The notes beneath the pieces are model-generated. The model did no database searches. It saw only the letters and a list, made by a program, of their open reading frames with translations, and was not told where the DNA came from. From Aquicoccus sp. G2-2 (lineage in GTDB: Bacteria; Pseudomonadota; Alphaproteobacteria; Rhodobacterales; Rhodobacteraceae), in assembly GCF_034555965.1 (NCBI RefSeq), contig NZ_JAYDCK010000003.1, positions 2,790,001 through 2,854,000 of the forward strand: a stretch of DNA of 64,000 bases. The letters run 5' to 3'. The translations under genes and the position numbers were made by a program. This document shows, piece after piece, positions 48,201 through 56,960 of this stretch. How positions within the stretch are numbered: position 1 is the first letter of the stretch; each line of letters opens with the position of its first letter.

Positions 48201-48705
48201 CCTTTGGCTTCAACACGGTTTTCACCCTGCCTTCCATCCGCGCCGTGCCTGCCTTGGTGTCGATATTCATCCGCTCGGCGGTGAGCGCCGATGGCCCTTG
48301 CACCAGAAGGACATTGCCCTGCATGATGATAATGCCGGTTTCGATATTGTAATCGGCATTGGTGGCCTCGGCCGCATCATCGCCCGAGACAAGCGTAACC
48401 CCGCCGGATGCTTTCATCCGTTCGATCTTGTTGCCCGTCTCGCTATAAAAAACCTGCACCTTCGGGGCAGAGAGGCGCATCTCTCCCTGACCGATAAGCA
48501 CTTTGCCGCTAAAAATCGCCGTGCCGTCATTCTGATTGACGGCAAGATTATCGGCAGAAACCTCGACCGGCAGGCTGGTGTCTTGCTTGGTTTTCCCGAA
48601 AGCGATCTGCGCCCCTTGCGCAGAAAGCACGGTGGCGGTGACGCCCGGCAAAAGGGCTAGCACGGCTACGGCGAGTAGGGAACGAGCGAAATGCACCTGG
48701 ATCAA
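48193..48705 (-). CDS. lptA: LPS transport periplasmic protein LptA
   Basis: Bridge protein that carries LPS across the periplasm. The 170-residue precursor has a signal peptide (about 1-29) and an OstA beta-jellyroll (about 45-145: [40 protein letters not shown]). It overlaps lptC by 4 bp (ATGA) and lptB by 8 bp. Confidence 0.93.
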   Translation of the reverse strand: MIQVHFARSLLAVAVLALLPGVTATVLSAQGAQIAFGKTKQDTSLPVEVSADNLAVNQNDGTAIFSGKVLIGQGEMRLSAPKVQVFYSETGNKIERMKASGGVTLVSGDDAAEATNADYNIETGIIIMQGNVLLVQGPSALTAERMNIDTKAGTARMEGRVKTVLKPKDE

Positions 48706-49328
48706 TCCTTTTTCCTTGAGGGATCGTATATCAGCTTAACCCCGTCAGTGAAAAGCAAATGAACATCGCTTTCGGGTACGCCTTCTGCCGCGTGATCAGT
48801 GAGCAGCATTCGCCCGGCGGTGAACGATCCGGGCGGGCCTTCGCCGTTGACGGGGCCGGGCGTTTCGGCGTGAATCTCTTTCATGCCGGAAATTAGCTTC
48901 TTGGTTGTCACCCGGTAGCCGGTGGAGCTTTTGATTACCACGTTGCCATCAAGCTCTGCCCGGTCTTTTTGTTGGTCGACGCTGCCATGGTCGGCGCTGA
49001 AGGTGATGGTATTGCCGGATTTAAGATCAATCCGCGCATCAAGCGCCGTGGCAAGGGCGCGTGACGCATCATCGGGATCAGGGCGGGCCTTTGCCGCACG
49101 GAAAGCGATCAGGTCGCCCTTGGTGGTGGCGCCTGCGAATTGCGGGTTGGTGACCTGTTCGTCGCGGGCGCGCTCGGTCAAATCAATGGTTGTGAAGGGG
49201 ATTGTGCTTGTCGGGTCGATGGACCGGGAAAACAGAAACAAGGTGGCGAGGAGTCCCAGCGCCAGCAATGGCAACAGGATCTTCAGCCACGCCACAACGC
49301 GGGAATAGGTATCGTCACCGGCGGCCAT
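48702..49328 (-). CDS. lptC: LPS export protein LptC
   Basis: Inner-membrane anchored partner of LptB2FG. The 208-residue protein has an N-terminal helix (about 13-31) and a periplasmic domain (about 60-195) with repeating beta signatures such as NTITFSADHGSVDQQKDRAE. It leads the lpt trio and lies 33 bp downstream of the exonuclease gene. Confidence 0.9.
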   Translation of the reverse strand: MAAGDDTYSRVVAWLKILLPLLALGLLATLFLFSRSIDPTSTIPFTTIDLTERARDEQVTNPQFAGATTKGDLIAFRAAKARPDPDDASRALATALDARIDLKSGNTITFSADHGSVDQQKDRAELDGNVVIKSSTGYRVTTKKLISGMKEIHAETPGPVNGEGPPGSFTAGRMLLTDHAAEGVPESDVHLLFTDGVKLIYDPSRKKD

Positions 49329-49361
49329 CGGGCCACCCTGTTGCCTTGATCCCTGCCCTGC

Positions 49362-49976
49362 TCATGTGTGGGCAAAAATATCTGTTTCCGGCCAGCCTTC
49401 CAGATCAAGCTGTGCGCGAACGGGAAGAAAGCGGAAACATGCCTGCGCCAGCGCCGTGCGGCCTTCGCGGGCAAGACGGGTATCAAGCTCTTCGCGCAGG
49501 CGGTGAAGATAGAGCACGTCGGAGGCGGCATAGTCGAGCTGTGCCGCGCTCAACTCTGGCGCGCCCCAGTCGGAGCTTTGCTGTTGCTTGGAGATGTCAA
49601 CGGACAGCAATTCCTGCAACAGGTTTTTCAGCCCGTGCCGGTCGGTATATGTACGAACCAGTTTCGAGGCGATCTTGGTGCAATAAACCGGCGCGGTGAG
49701 CGTGCCGAACGCATGGAAAAGCACGGCAATATCGAAGCGCCCGAAATGAAACAGCTTGAGCACGTTTTCATCGCCCAGCATGGCGCAGAGGTTGGGTGCC
49801 TCGCTCTGGCCCTGCTCGATCTGCACGATATGGGCGTCGCCATCGCCGGAGGAAAGCTGCACCACGCAGAGCCTGTCCCGATGCGGATTGAGCCCCATGG
49901 TTTCGGTGTCGATTGCCACGACGGGGCCAAGATCAAGCCCGTCCGGCAGATCGCGTTTATGAAAATGGTTCGCCAC
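49362..49976 (-). CDS. RNase D-like 3'-5' exonuclease
   Basis: A 204-residue DEDD-type exonuclease consisting of the catalytic domain only, without the HRDC repeats of full RNase D. Acidic motifs are visible in VVAIDTETMGLNPHRD, HFGRFDIAVLFHAF and LDYAASDVLYLHRL. Short RNase D proteins next to lptC are common in Rhodobacterales. Probable role in tRNA or small-RNA 3' trimming; substrate not determined. Confidence 0.9.
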   Translation of the reverse strand: MANHFHKRDLPDGLDLGPVVAIDTETMGLNPHRDRLCVVQLSSGDGDAHIVQIEQGQSEAPNLCAMLGDENVLKLFHFGRFDIAVLFHAFGTLTAPVYCTKIASKLVRTYTDRHGLKNLLQELLSVDISKQQQSSDWGAPELSAAQLDYAASDVLYLHRLREELDTRLAREGRTALAQACFRFLPVRAQLDLEGWPETDIFAHT

Positions 49977-50062
49977 GAGATGATCCTTTGTGCCGTTTGT
50001 CTGATGGCTTACTTGAGCCAGCGCGCCAACTCAATCCTCCACCGCTGACGTGTTCCCGCCCA

Positions 50063-50953
50063 TCAGCCGGTAAAGAACCCGGCGGCGTAGCGGCAGAACT
50101 CATCCGCAATCGGGCTTGAGCGGAGTTTGCCCGGTCGCGCCAGCGCGATGCGGTGAGGGGCGAGATCCCCCTCTAGCGTCATGCGGATGACGGGTTGACC
50201 GTCATATGCGGTGTCGTGCGGGATATCGGTTGCCAGAAGCCCGACCCCCAGCCGGTTTGCAACCATTGAGCGAAGCATCTCGACCGAGCCGGTTTCATAG
50301 GCGATGCGCGGGTTCACCCCGTGCATTTGGGCCAGCGTCAGGAAATAGCCGCGACTATAGGGCAGGTTCATCACGATCAGAGGATCATCGGCCAGAAGCT
50401 CGGCCATGCTGACGGCTTTGCGGGCGGTCAGGCGGTGCCCGGCAGGCAAAAGCCCATAGGGGCGCACATCTGCGAGTGGCGTGATATTGAGGTCGGACGG
50501 CAGGCCGAATTCATAGGTCAGCGCCACATCAATTTGTCCTGTCTCCAGCCAATCCGACAAGGTTTCTAGATTTTCCTCAAAGAGGTGAATGCGGGTATTG
50601 GGGTGTTCCACCTGAAACCCGCGCACCAAAGACGGCGCATAGCGTGGCCCCAAGGTTGAGAACACGCCGAGGTTCAGCGCCGTCGGCTTGGCCGCATCCG
50701 CGTTCAGAACCTGCCGGGCCTGCATTCGCAGATTTCGAAATTCACCCAGTTTTTGCCGCCCAAAAGCCGTTGGAACGACCCCTTGCCCCGACACCCGCGC
50801 AAACAGCGGCCGCCCGAGGCAGGCTTCAACTTTTGCAATCGCCAGCGATACGGACGGTTGCGAGACATTCAAGATGCGCGCAGCAGCGGCCGTGCTGCCG
50901 CCATCGGCGGTGGCAATCACGTAGTCGATTTTTCCGCATCTACGAAGGCTCAT
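50063..50953 (-). CDS. LysR-family transcriptional regulator, 5' end possibly rebuilt by a deletion
   Basis: A 296-residue LTTR with the HTH ATADGGSTAAAARILNVSQP (about 14-33) and a periplasmic-binding-like sensor domain (about 90-290). The first eight residues (MSLRRCGK) do not look like the family start, and they are encoded antisense to an acyl-CoA dehydrogenase tail at 50932-50997, so the original start was probably lost and replaced. It may still be functional because the HTH is intact. Target unknown. Confidence 0.82.
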   Translation of the reverse strand: MSLRRCGKIDYVIATADGGSTAAAARILNVSQPSVSLAIAKVEACLGRPLFARVSGQGVVPTAFGRQKLGEFRNLRMQARQVLNADAAKPTALNLGVFSTLGPRYAPSLVRGFQVEHPNTRIHLFEENLETLSDWLETGQIDVALTYEFGLPSDLNITPLADVRPYGLLPAGHRLTARKAVSMAELLADDPLIVMNLPYSRGYFLTLAQMHGVNPRIAYETGSVEMLRSMVANRLGVGLLATDIPHDTAYDGQPVIRMTLEGDLAPHRIALARPGKLRSSPIADEFCRYAAGFFTG

Positions 50954-50997
50954 CGGAAATTCAGCGCACCATCATCGCACGCGGGTTGCTCGCCTAG
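50932..50997 (+). pseudogene. C-terminal tail of an acyl-CoA dehydrogenase
   Basis: The plus strand encodes FRIYEGSSEIQRTIIARGLL plus Ala and a TAG stop, the diagnostic C-terminus of acyl-CoA dehydrogenases. Nothing upstream in this frame belongs to the family; instead the LysR gene occupies it on the other strand. It is a deletion remnant of about 22 codons. Confidence 0.75.
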
Positions 50998-51025
50998 CGC
51001 ATGTCGGCACGGGCATGAAGACGTT

Positions 51026-51367
51026 CTACTTGACGGCGCGGATCAGTTTGCGTTCGAGAACACGCAGCACGGTGCGCAGGTCGTGGCCGCGTTTGAGGAT
51101 CTGGCCATCCATGCCGATCACGCAATACTGGCCTTGTCGATTGCGCAGTTTGGGGTGTTTTTCGATCCGATAAAGCGGATGTTCAGCGGTGCGCCGGAAG
51201 ATCGAGAAAATCGCCACGTCCCGGAGGCAGGAGATTCCGTAATCGCGCCATTCGCCTGCTGCGACCATGCGGCCATAGAGCGAGAGAATGACACCAAGTT
51301 CGGTACGATGGAACGCGACCTGTTCGGTGAGTTGCGCGGGAAATGGCGTGGGATCGTGCGCTGTCAT
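51026..51367 (-). CDS. DUF2794 family protein
   Basis: A 113-residue protein of the alphaproteobacterial DUF2794 family (VAFHRTELGVILSLYGRMVA, EWRDYGISCLRDVAIFSIFR, HPLYRIEKHPKLRNRQGQYC). Function unknown. The ATG at 51367 gives the usual family length; the frame extends 12 codons upstream. It stands as a single gene between two LysR/I78 neighbours. Confidence 0.85.
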   Translation of the reverse strand: MTAHDPTPFPAQLTEQVAFHRTELGVILSLYGRMVAAGEWRDYGISCLRDVAIFSIFRRTAEHPLYRIEKHPKLRNRQGQYCVIGMDGQILKRGHDLRTVLRVLERKLIRAVK

Positions 51368-51415
51368 GGCATCAGTTTGCCCATAATTGGCACATTCTGG
51401 CAAGAGGCTGTGACA

Positions 51416-51682
51416 TCAGCCACAGGACAGCTTGACGATGCGCCCGGCAGCATCAGTTTCCACATTTAGCCGCTCAGCCCGGAAATCCATGGTGACGGGT
51501 TGGCCCGGCGCGATGATGCGCAGCACCTTCTGGGCGGAAAAATCGACGGCGGAAGCCTGTGCGCCGATGAACGGCCGATAGCGGGCGCTGTCGCAGGTAT
51601 CAGGGGCGGGCGTGGGATGGCCCGGCTGACAAGCGCTGAGCGCTACGGCACCGACAAGAGCAATTGGGGAAATGTTGGGCAT
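51416..51682 (-). CDS. Small I78-type inhibitor lipoprotein
   Basis: An 88-residue lipoprotein: signal peptide with lipobox ALSAC (Cys at about 18) and a compact domain resembling the I78 peptidase inhibitor family (CDSARYRPFIGAQASAVDFS, then LRIIAPGQPVTMDFRAERLN). The ATG at 51682 follows GGAGAGG. Such proteins are proposed to protect envelope proteins from proteolysis; the target protease is unknown. Confidence 0.8.
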   Translation of the reverse strand: MPNISPIALVGAVALSACQPGHPTPAPDTCDSARYRPFIGAQASAVDFSAQKVLRIIAPGQPVTMDFRAERLNVETDAAGRIVKLSCG

Positions 51683-51760
51683 GACCTCTCCTTGGGGCAA
51701 ACGGGAAATACGCCATTGCGAGATGGTGATTTCGAGCGGTTTTGGCAATGGTCGCGGCGG

Positions 51761-53164
51761 TTAGGGCGCGATGATCTTGCCGGTGGCCTGCGAGAAATCA
51801 CCGGTTTCAAGGGCCTCTGGGGTTATGCTGATTGCAAGCGTTCCTTCGCCGCCGGGGCCGAACGCCCAGCCAAGCAAGGCGCTGCTTGGCAGGCGAAGGA
51901 TTTCCACTGTGTCTTCGGCGGGGATCGCGGCATCGGGCGATGCGCCGCCTATCGTGCCGCGTTCATGCAGGGCGTGCCATGCCCAATGCTCTTCGAACAG
52001 CGGTTTTTGCGGTTCTGGCAAGGCGCGAGGGTCGGCGCAGTAGAGTTGCCTTGCGTAGCGTTCCAGCGCGATTGAATAGCCTTGCCTGACCTGCGGCAGG
52101 GTGATCAACGGTTGCGTGGTTTCGCCATTGGCGGCGAATTTCGGCGCGGAAATTTGCGCCAGCCCGCGCAGCAACAGATCGCCCAACGTATCGTTGAAAC
52201 AAAGGCCGGTATCACGGGCCTGAGCAAGCTCGCCCCGCAAGGTTTCGATTTGACGCAGGGGGGCGCCAAGATGGTCGAGATAGTGCTGCGCTTCGATATC
52301 TTCGCCCCGGTCGTTGAACCCGGCGATGACCTGTGATTGCCAACGCAAATCGCTGCGGGCGGCTTCGAGCAGCAGGAAAGCCGAGGTCCAGTCGAACGGC
52401 CTGAGCGGCGGGGCGTCGGGATCACCGTGCCCTAGCAGGCGGGTTGCCTCTGGGGTGTTTTCGGCGGTTCTCGCGGTGCGGGTGTGGGGCAAATCTTCTG
52501 TGCTGACAATCGGGTTGAGCATAACGGGCCAGCGCGGCGGCGCGGTAAAACCACCCCGCACCCGATCCAGCAGATCGACGCGTTCAGGATGCAACCGCAC
52601 AAAAGGTTGCGGGTCGCGGGAATGCCGTTCGGGGCCGAATTTTTCGGTGTGGCGCAGGGCGATGCGGCCAGCCCCGGAATGTGAGGCAAACAGCAGCAGC
52701 CAGCCGTCGCGCGGACCACGCCCACCCCAGAGCGCCAGCGGGAAATGCGCGCAGCTTATCTGAGCGAGGAAAAGCGCCGGGGTGCCGTCAAGGTCGGGCC
52801 ATGGCATATCGGTGGGCATTTGTGGCGCGCCGCCCAGCCAGCTATGGACCGGGACTTCACGGTAGAGCGGAACCACCGGGTGCAGGCAAAGCGCAGGGGA
52901 TGCGGCGCGGGTGGGTTTGTAGGCCACATGGGACAGTGCGGCGTGCCTGAGGACCGGGGCCGGTATGGCAGGGCGGAGGCGCGCCCAGCCCAATCGCGCC
53001 ATGATCAGTGTGGTCAGGGCCAGCAGTGCCAGCGTCGCCTCTGCTTTAGCCTGTGCTGTCGCTGGCACCATGGCCGAAGACGGGGCAAATGCCACCAGCA
53101 AAGCAAGCCCGGCGAGGCCGGATGACAGCAGACGTGGTGCGGATTTCGTTGATCGTGCGGGCAT
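51761..53164 (-). CDS. DUF1963 (YwqG-like) domain protein
   Basis: A 467-residue protein with two N-terminal hydrophobic segments (about 12-30 and 42-58) and a large DUF1963 domain (about 100-460) showing LGGAPQMPTDMPWP, LFLAQISCAHFP and LLLFASHSGAG, typical of YwqG-like proteins. Function of the family is unknown. The start at 53164 is supported by GAGGGA upstream. No obvious operon partner. Confidence 0.8.
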   Translation of the reverse strand: MPARSTKSAPRLLSSGLAGLALLVAFAPSSAMVPATAQAKAEATLALLALTTLIMARLGWARLRPAIPAPVLRHAALSHVAYKPTRAASPALCLHPVVPLYREVPVHSWLGGAPQMPTDMPWPDLDGTPALFLAQISCAHFPLALWGGRGPRDGWLLLFASHSGAGRIALRHTEKFGPERHSRDPQPFVRLHPERVDLLDRVRGGFTAPPRWPVMLNPIVSTEDLPHTRTARTAENTPEATRLLGHGDPDAPPLRPFDWTSAFLLLEAARSDLRWQSQVIAGFNDRGEDIEAQHYLDHLGAPLRQIETLRGELAQARDTGLCFNDTLGDLLLRGLAQISAPKFAANGETTQPLITLPQVRQGYSIALERYARQLYCADPRALPEPQKPLFEEHWAWHALHERGTIGGASPDAAIPAEDTVEILRLPSSALLGWAFGPGGEGTLAISITPEALETGDFSQATGKIIAP

Positions 53165-53344
53165 GGTTTGCTTTCCCTCGGCTTGGCAAGGGAGGGTCAC
53201 GCACAGGCGTGATGCTCACACGACCTGAACACGGCCAAAGCAGGGCTATTGCCGACAATTTGAACTGCTGATCGTGCGTTTTCATCGGTTGTGTTTCGTG
53301 CGGGATTACCGCAATCTTGGGCCGAAAAATGGGAGACAAAGCAG

Positions 53345-54457
53345 ATGCGCACACGTGCCGCCGTGGCCCTTGAGGCCGGAAAACCGCTGGAAGTGATGGA
53401 CGTGAACCTTGACGGGCCGAAAGCCGGTGAGGTTCTGATCGAGATCAAGGCAACCGGGATTTGCCACACCGATGAATTTACCCTGTCGGGGGCCGATCCG
53501 GAAGGGCTTTTCCCGGCGATTTTGGGCCATGAGGGCGCGGGTGTGGTGCTGGAAGTGGGCGAAGGGGTGACGACGCTGGAACCGGGCGACCATGTGATTC
53601 CGCTTTACACGCCGGAATGCCGTGAATGCGAGTATTGCCTGAGCGGCAAGACCAACCTTTGCCAGGCGATCCGCGAGACGCAGGGCAAGGGGCTGATGCC
53701 CGACGGGACGACCCGGTTTTCGATGCTCGATGGCACGCCGATCCTGCATTACATGGGCTGTTCAACCTTTGCCAATCACACGGTGATGCCGGAAATTGCG
53801 CTGGCCAAGGTGCGCAAGGACGCGCCTTTCGACAAGATTTGTTACATCGGCTGCGGTGTCACCACCGGCATCGGGGCCGTGATCAAGACGGCCAAGGTCG
53901 AGATTGGCGCGCGCTGCGTGGTGTTCGGGCTGGGCGGCATTGGCCTCAACGTCATTCAGGGGCTGCGGTTGGCCGGGGCGGATCAGATCGTCGGTGTCGA
54001 TCTCAACGACGCCAAGGCAGAGATGGCGACGCATTTCGGGATGACCGATTTCGTCAACCCGACCAAGGTTGAGGGCGATCTGGTGGCGCATCTGGTCGAG
54101 GTGACCAAAGGCGGTGCGGATTACAGTTTCGACGCAACCGGCAACACCCAAGTGATGCGCACCGCGCTGGAATGCGCGCATAAGGGTTGGGGTGAATCGA
54201 TCATTATCGGGGTCGCGGCGGCAGGTGCGGAGATTTCGACGCGGCCGTTCCAGCTTGTTACCGGGCGGGTCTGGCGCGGGACGGCGTTTGGTGGTGCGAA
54301 AGGGCGCACCGATGTGCCCAAGATTGTCGATTGGTATATGGACGGCAAGATTGAGATTGACCCGATGATCACGCACCGGCTGACGCTCGACGAGATCAAC
54401 AAGGGGTTCGATTTGATGCATAGCGGCGAATCGATCCGCAGCGTGGTGATTTACTGA
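53345..54457 (+). CDS. adhC: S-(hydroxymethyl)glutathione dehydrogenase (class III alcohol dehydrogenase)
   Basis: NAD-dependent zinc enzyme that oxidises S-hydroxymethylglutathione in formaldehyde detoxification; the class also reduces S-nitrosoglutathione. The 370 residues contain the catalytic zinc ligands Cys40, His62 and Glu63 ([17 protein letters not shown]), the structural zinc cysteines 92, 95, 98 and 106 ([17 protein letters not shown]) and the nucleotide fold [16 protein letters not shown] at 53345 with GGGAGA upstream. No formylglutathione hydrolase lies adjacent. Confidence 0.96.
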   Translation: MRTRAAVALEAGKPLEVMDVNLDGPKAGEVLIEIKATGICHTDEFTLSGADPEGLFPAILGHEGAGVVLEVGEGVTTLEPGDHVIPLYTPECRECEYCLSGKTNLCQAIRETQGKGLMPDGTTRFSMLDGTPILHYMGCSTFANHTVMPEIALAKVRKDAPFDKICYIGCGVTTGIGAVIKTAKVEIGARCVVFGLGGIGLNVIQGLRLAGADQIVGVDLNDAKAEMATHFGMTDFVNPTKVEGDLVAHLVEVTKGGADYSFDATGNTQVMRTALECAHKGWGESIIIGVAAAGAEISTRPFQLVTGRVWRGTAFGGAKGRTDVPKIVDWYMDGKIEIDPMITHRLTLDEINKGFDLMHSGESIRSVVIY

Positions 54458-54529
54458 TCGGGCTTCGCCGCCCTTGGGCATGGCGGGGGGCATGGCGGGG
54501 ATTTGGATATTTATGGCAAAATGAAGCAG

Positions 54530-54558
54530 ACGGCGCCGTGCAAAATGCCCGGCGCCGT
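54530..54558. terminator. Bidirectional hairpin between adhC and the flavin reductase gene
   Basis: ACGGCGCCG, 11-nt loop, CGGCGCCGT: a perfect 9-bp stem between convergent genes, without a T-run. Probably a shared transcript end. Confidence 0.5.
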
Positions 54559-54569
54559 TGCCGGGTGTG

Positions 54570-55226
54570 TCAGCCGGAGCGGCCTTCGAGCCCGGCCAAG
54601 GTTGCCGGATTGTCGGCGGGCATGCGCATCTCAAACACCTCGGTGACGGAGGTGTAGTCATAATACCCCATTCGGGCGAGCGGGCGGATACGCGGGATGT
54701 CGAGCTTGCCATCGGGGGTGATGACCTCATCCTTGACGTGGATGCGCATCACTTCGCCGTAAACCACATCAACCCAGCCATGATTGGAGCTGCCGCGCAG
54801 GCGGTGGGTTGAAAGGTAGCGACATTCAAAATGCGCCGGACTTTCGGCGACGCGCGGGCCGGGCGCGTCGATGCAGGTTGCCTTGGTGACGCCTGCGCGC
54901 TCGAACTCGTCTTCGTCGCCGGGCATTTCCATCGAGGAGATATTGACCGCTTCGCGCAAATCATAGGTCGCCATGTTCCAGACGAACCAACCGGTTTGTT
55001 CGGCATTGACCACGGTATGTTTACGCTCACCGGAAGATAGTTGATTGGCGGCGAACATCACCATCGGCGGATCGAAGGTGATGTTCTGCCATTGCGAATA
55101 GGGTGCGAGATTGGCGATGCCATCGCTGGAAATGGTCGAAAGCCAGCCGATCGGGCGCGGCACGGTGCAGGCTTTGAACGGCGTGAAGGGCAACGGGCAG
55201 GTATCGGACTGGGGGGCATAATGCAT
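54570..55226 (-). CDS. Flavin reductase-like (FMN-binding split barrel) protein
   Basis: A 218-residue split-barrel flavoprotein: CTVPRPIGWLSTISSDGIAN, APYSQWQNITFDPPMVMFAA, then VNISSMEMPGDEDEFERAGV and HFECRYLSTHRLRG match the flavin_reduct family members without a fixed partner. Likely binds FMN and moves electrons from NAD(P)H; substrate not predictable. Convergent with adhC; GGAG precedes the ATG. Confidence 0.88.
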   Translation of the reverse strand: MHYAPQSDTCPLPFTPFKACTVPRPIGWLSTISSDGIANLAPYSQWQNITFDPPMVMFAANQLSSGERKHTVVNAEQTGWFVWNMATYDLREAVNISSMEMPGDEDEFERAGVTKATCIDAPGPRVAESPAHFECRYLSTHRLRGSSNHGWVDVVYGEVMRIHVKDEVITPDGKLDIPRIRPLARMGYYDYTSVTEVFEMRMPADNPATLAGLEGRSG

Positions 55227-55395
55227 GTGTGGGCTCCTTGTTGTTTAGGTAGAGTGCGGGCTGGCCTGTGGTGATGCAAGGCGGATGAGGTGCGAGGTAG
55301 GCTCGCTTTCAAAATACAGCGCAATTTGAGCCGACACTGATTGCGGCCAAGGTCAAACCCGTTAGGGTGGCGGTGAACAGCCTAAGGAGGTCCAC

Positions 55396-56124
55396 ATGGC
55401 CGATTCCACCCCGCTTCTGGCGGTTTTGATTGATGCCGACAACACCTCACCGAAATGGACAAAGGCGATTTTCGATGAGATTGCTGGCATGGGCGAGGCC
55501 AGCGTGCGCCGGGTTTACGGTGATTTTTCCAGCCAGCAGATGAGCGGTTGGAACAAGGTGCAGGCGGAATACGGGCTGGTGCCGCATCATCAGCCGGCCA
55601 ATACCGTAGGCAAGAACGCCAGCGATATAGCACTGGTCATTGACGCGATGGACCTGATGCATTCAGGCCGGTTCGATGGCTTCGTGCTGATCAGTTCGGA
55701 CAGCGATTTCACCCGGCTTGCCAGCCGCATCCGCGAGCAGGGGCTGGAAGTGTTCGGCATGGGGATGCAGAAGACGCCGGAAGCCTTCCGCCGGGCCTGT
55801 AAACGGTTCATTTTCCTTGAGAACCTTGAGGGCGCGGAAACCGTTTTTGGCGACAGGGATAAGCCCGGACTACCCAAGACCACCGCTAGCGTTCGCAAGC
55901 TCAACGAGGCGCGTGACATGATCATCAAGGCGATGGACGGGTTTGGCGAGGACGAGGACTGGGTTCCATTGGGCCGGATCGGGCAATTGGTGCAGGCGGC
56001 GAACCCGGATTTCGACACCCGCAGCTATGGTAAGCGCAAGCTAAGCGATCTGGTGACCAGCCTGAAGATTTTCGAGACCCGACGCGGGGCGGGCAACCAG
56101 CTTGAATTGCGCCGCACCGACTGA
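55396..56124 (+). CDS. NYN-domain protein with C-terminal OST-HTH/LOTUS domain
   Basis: A 242-residue protein: PIN-like NYN nuclease fold (about 5-150) with acidic residues in VLIDADNTSP, ASDIALVIDAMDL and VLISSDSDFTRLA, followed by an OST-HTH/LOTUS domain (about 170-240, DWVPLGRIGQLVQ, LSDLVTSLKIFETR). The architecture (LabA/limkain-like) suggests RNA binding or cleavage. SD AAGGAGG precedes the ATG. Substrate unknown. Confidence 0.88.
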   Translation: MADSTPLLAVLIDADNTSPKWTKAIFDEIAGMGEASVRRVYGDFSSQQMSGWNKVQAEYGLVPHHQPANTVGKNASDIALVIDAMDLMHSGRFDGFVLISSDSDFTRLASRIREQGLEVFGMGMQKTPEAFRRACKRFIFLENLEGAETVFGDRDKPGLPKTTASVRKLNEARDMIIKAMDGFGEDEDWVPLGRIGQLVQAANPDFDTRSYGKRKLSDLVTSLKIFETRRGAGNQLELRRTD

Positions 56125-56136
56125 AGCGTTTCTGAT

Positions 56137-56796
56137 TCAGGTGGCGTAGCGGGCGAGGAAGGTTTCCACGGCTTCTTCCGCGACGCTTGCGATTTCCTCG
56201 CTACTGAATTCGGCTTGCACGCCGAACACCGCGCGCAACCAGAGCCGTGTGCGCGCCAGATCGGTGAATTGTTCGGAGGCAAGGGTAAAATCCGAAATGT
56301 CGAGTTGGCCAGCCTCGGTGGCGACGCGAAGATAGGCCTCGATCTGTTTGCGGCCCATTTCCGGCCCGGCCTCGTAATAAGAGCGGGCGAGTGCGGGGAA
56401 GCGCGCGCGTTCGGCCACACAGATGCTGAACATGCTTTGGGAGAACCCGGACAGAACTACTGTCGCGATTCGGGTGGCGGCGAAGCCGAGCACCTCGCGC
56501 AGCGGTGCGTTGATGTCGATCTCCTCAAGCGCGGCTTCAGCGAGACGGTCGCATTCACAGCGCGCCACTTCGGAGAACAGCGCCGCCTTGTCGGGAAAAT
56601 AGGAATAGAGCGTCGCCTTGGAGACCCCGGCCTCGTGGGCGATGTCATCTACATTCGCGCGCTCAAACCCTGCGGCCATGAAAACCTTGCGCGCGCCTTC
56701 AAGCACTTGATTGAACTTGCGCCCCGACCGTTTGATCGCCGATTGATCCGGCGTGGACCGTCCGGGCGTTTGAGGAGGGAGCGGAGCGGCTTGCAT
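56137..56796 (-). CDS. TetR-family transcriptional regulator
   Basis: A 219-residue TetR protein: HTH at about 25-70 (ARKVFMAAGFERANVDDIAH, EAGVSKATLYSYFPDKAALF) and a C-terminal ligand domain of the AcrR-like type (about 85-210). The start at 56796 is the nearest family-like ATG; the frame stays open 54 codons upstream. It is divergent from mbfA, but the palindrome in between matches an Irr site rather than a TetR operator. Ligand unknown. Confidence 0.86.
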   Translation of the reverse strand: MQAAPLPPQTPGRSTPDQSAIKRSGRKFNQVLEGARKVFMAAGFERANVDDIAHEAGVSKATLYSYFPDKAALFSEVARCECDRLAEAALEEIDINAPLREVLGFAATRIATVVLSGFSQSMFSICVAERARFPALARSYYEAGPEMGRKQIEAYLRVATEAGQLDISDFTLASEQFTDLARTRLWLRAVFGVQAEFSSEEIASVAEEAVETFLARYAT

Positions 56797-56929
56797 CGGG
56801 GAATCCTTGGCTTTTCTTAGCTGAAAAGCGTGGCTGTAAGCGAGTGGTGTCGAGGCATGGTAAACCGGGCGGTTCAGATGCGGCAAGGGCAATATGATCT
56901 GCTTGTCACTGGCCGCCTGCTGCGTTAGA

Positions 56930-56946
56930 TTTAGAACAGTTCTAAA
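56930..56946. promoter_or_regulatory. Iron-control element (Irr/ICE box) upstream of mbfA
   Basis: TTTAGAACAGTTCTAAA, a perfect palindrome with 8-bp arms, ending 14 bp before the mbfA start codon. It fits the known ICE pattern TTTAGAA-N3-TTCTAAA bound by the heme-responsive regulator Irr, which represses mbfA in rhizobia under iron limitation. Position near the start is that of a repressor site. Confidence 0.85.
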
Positions 56947-56960
56947 CAAATGAGGCACCG

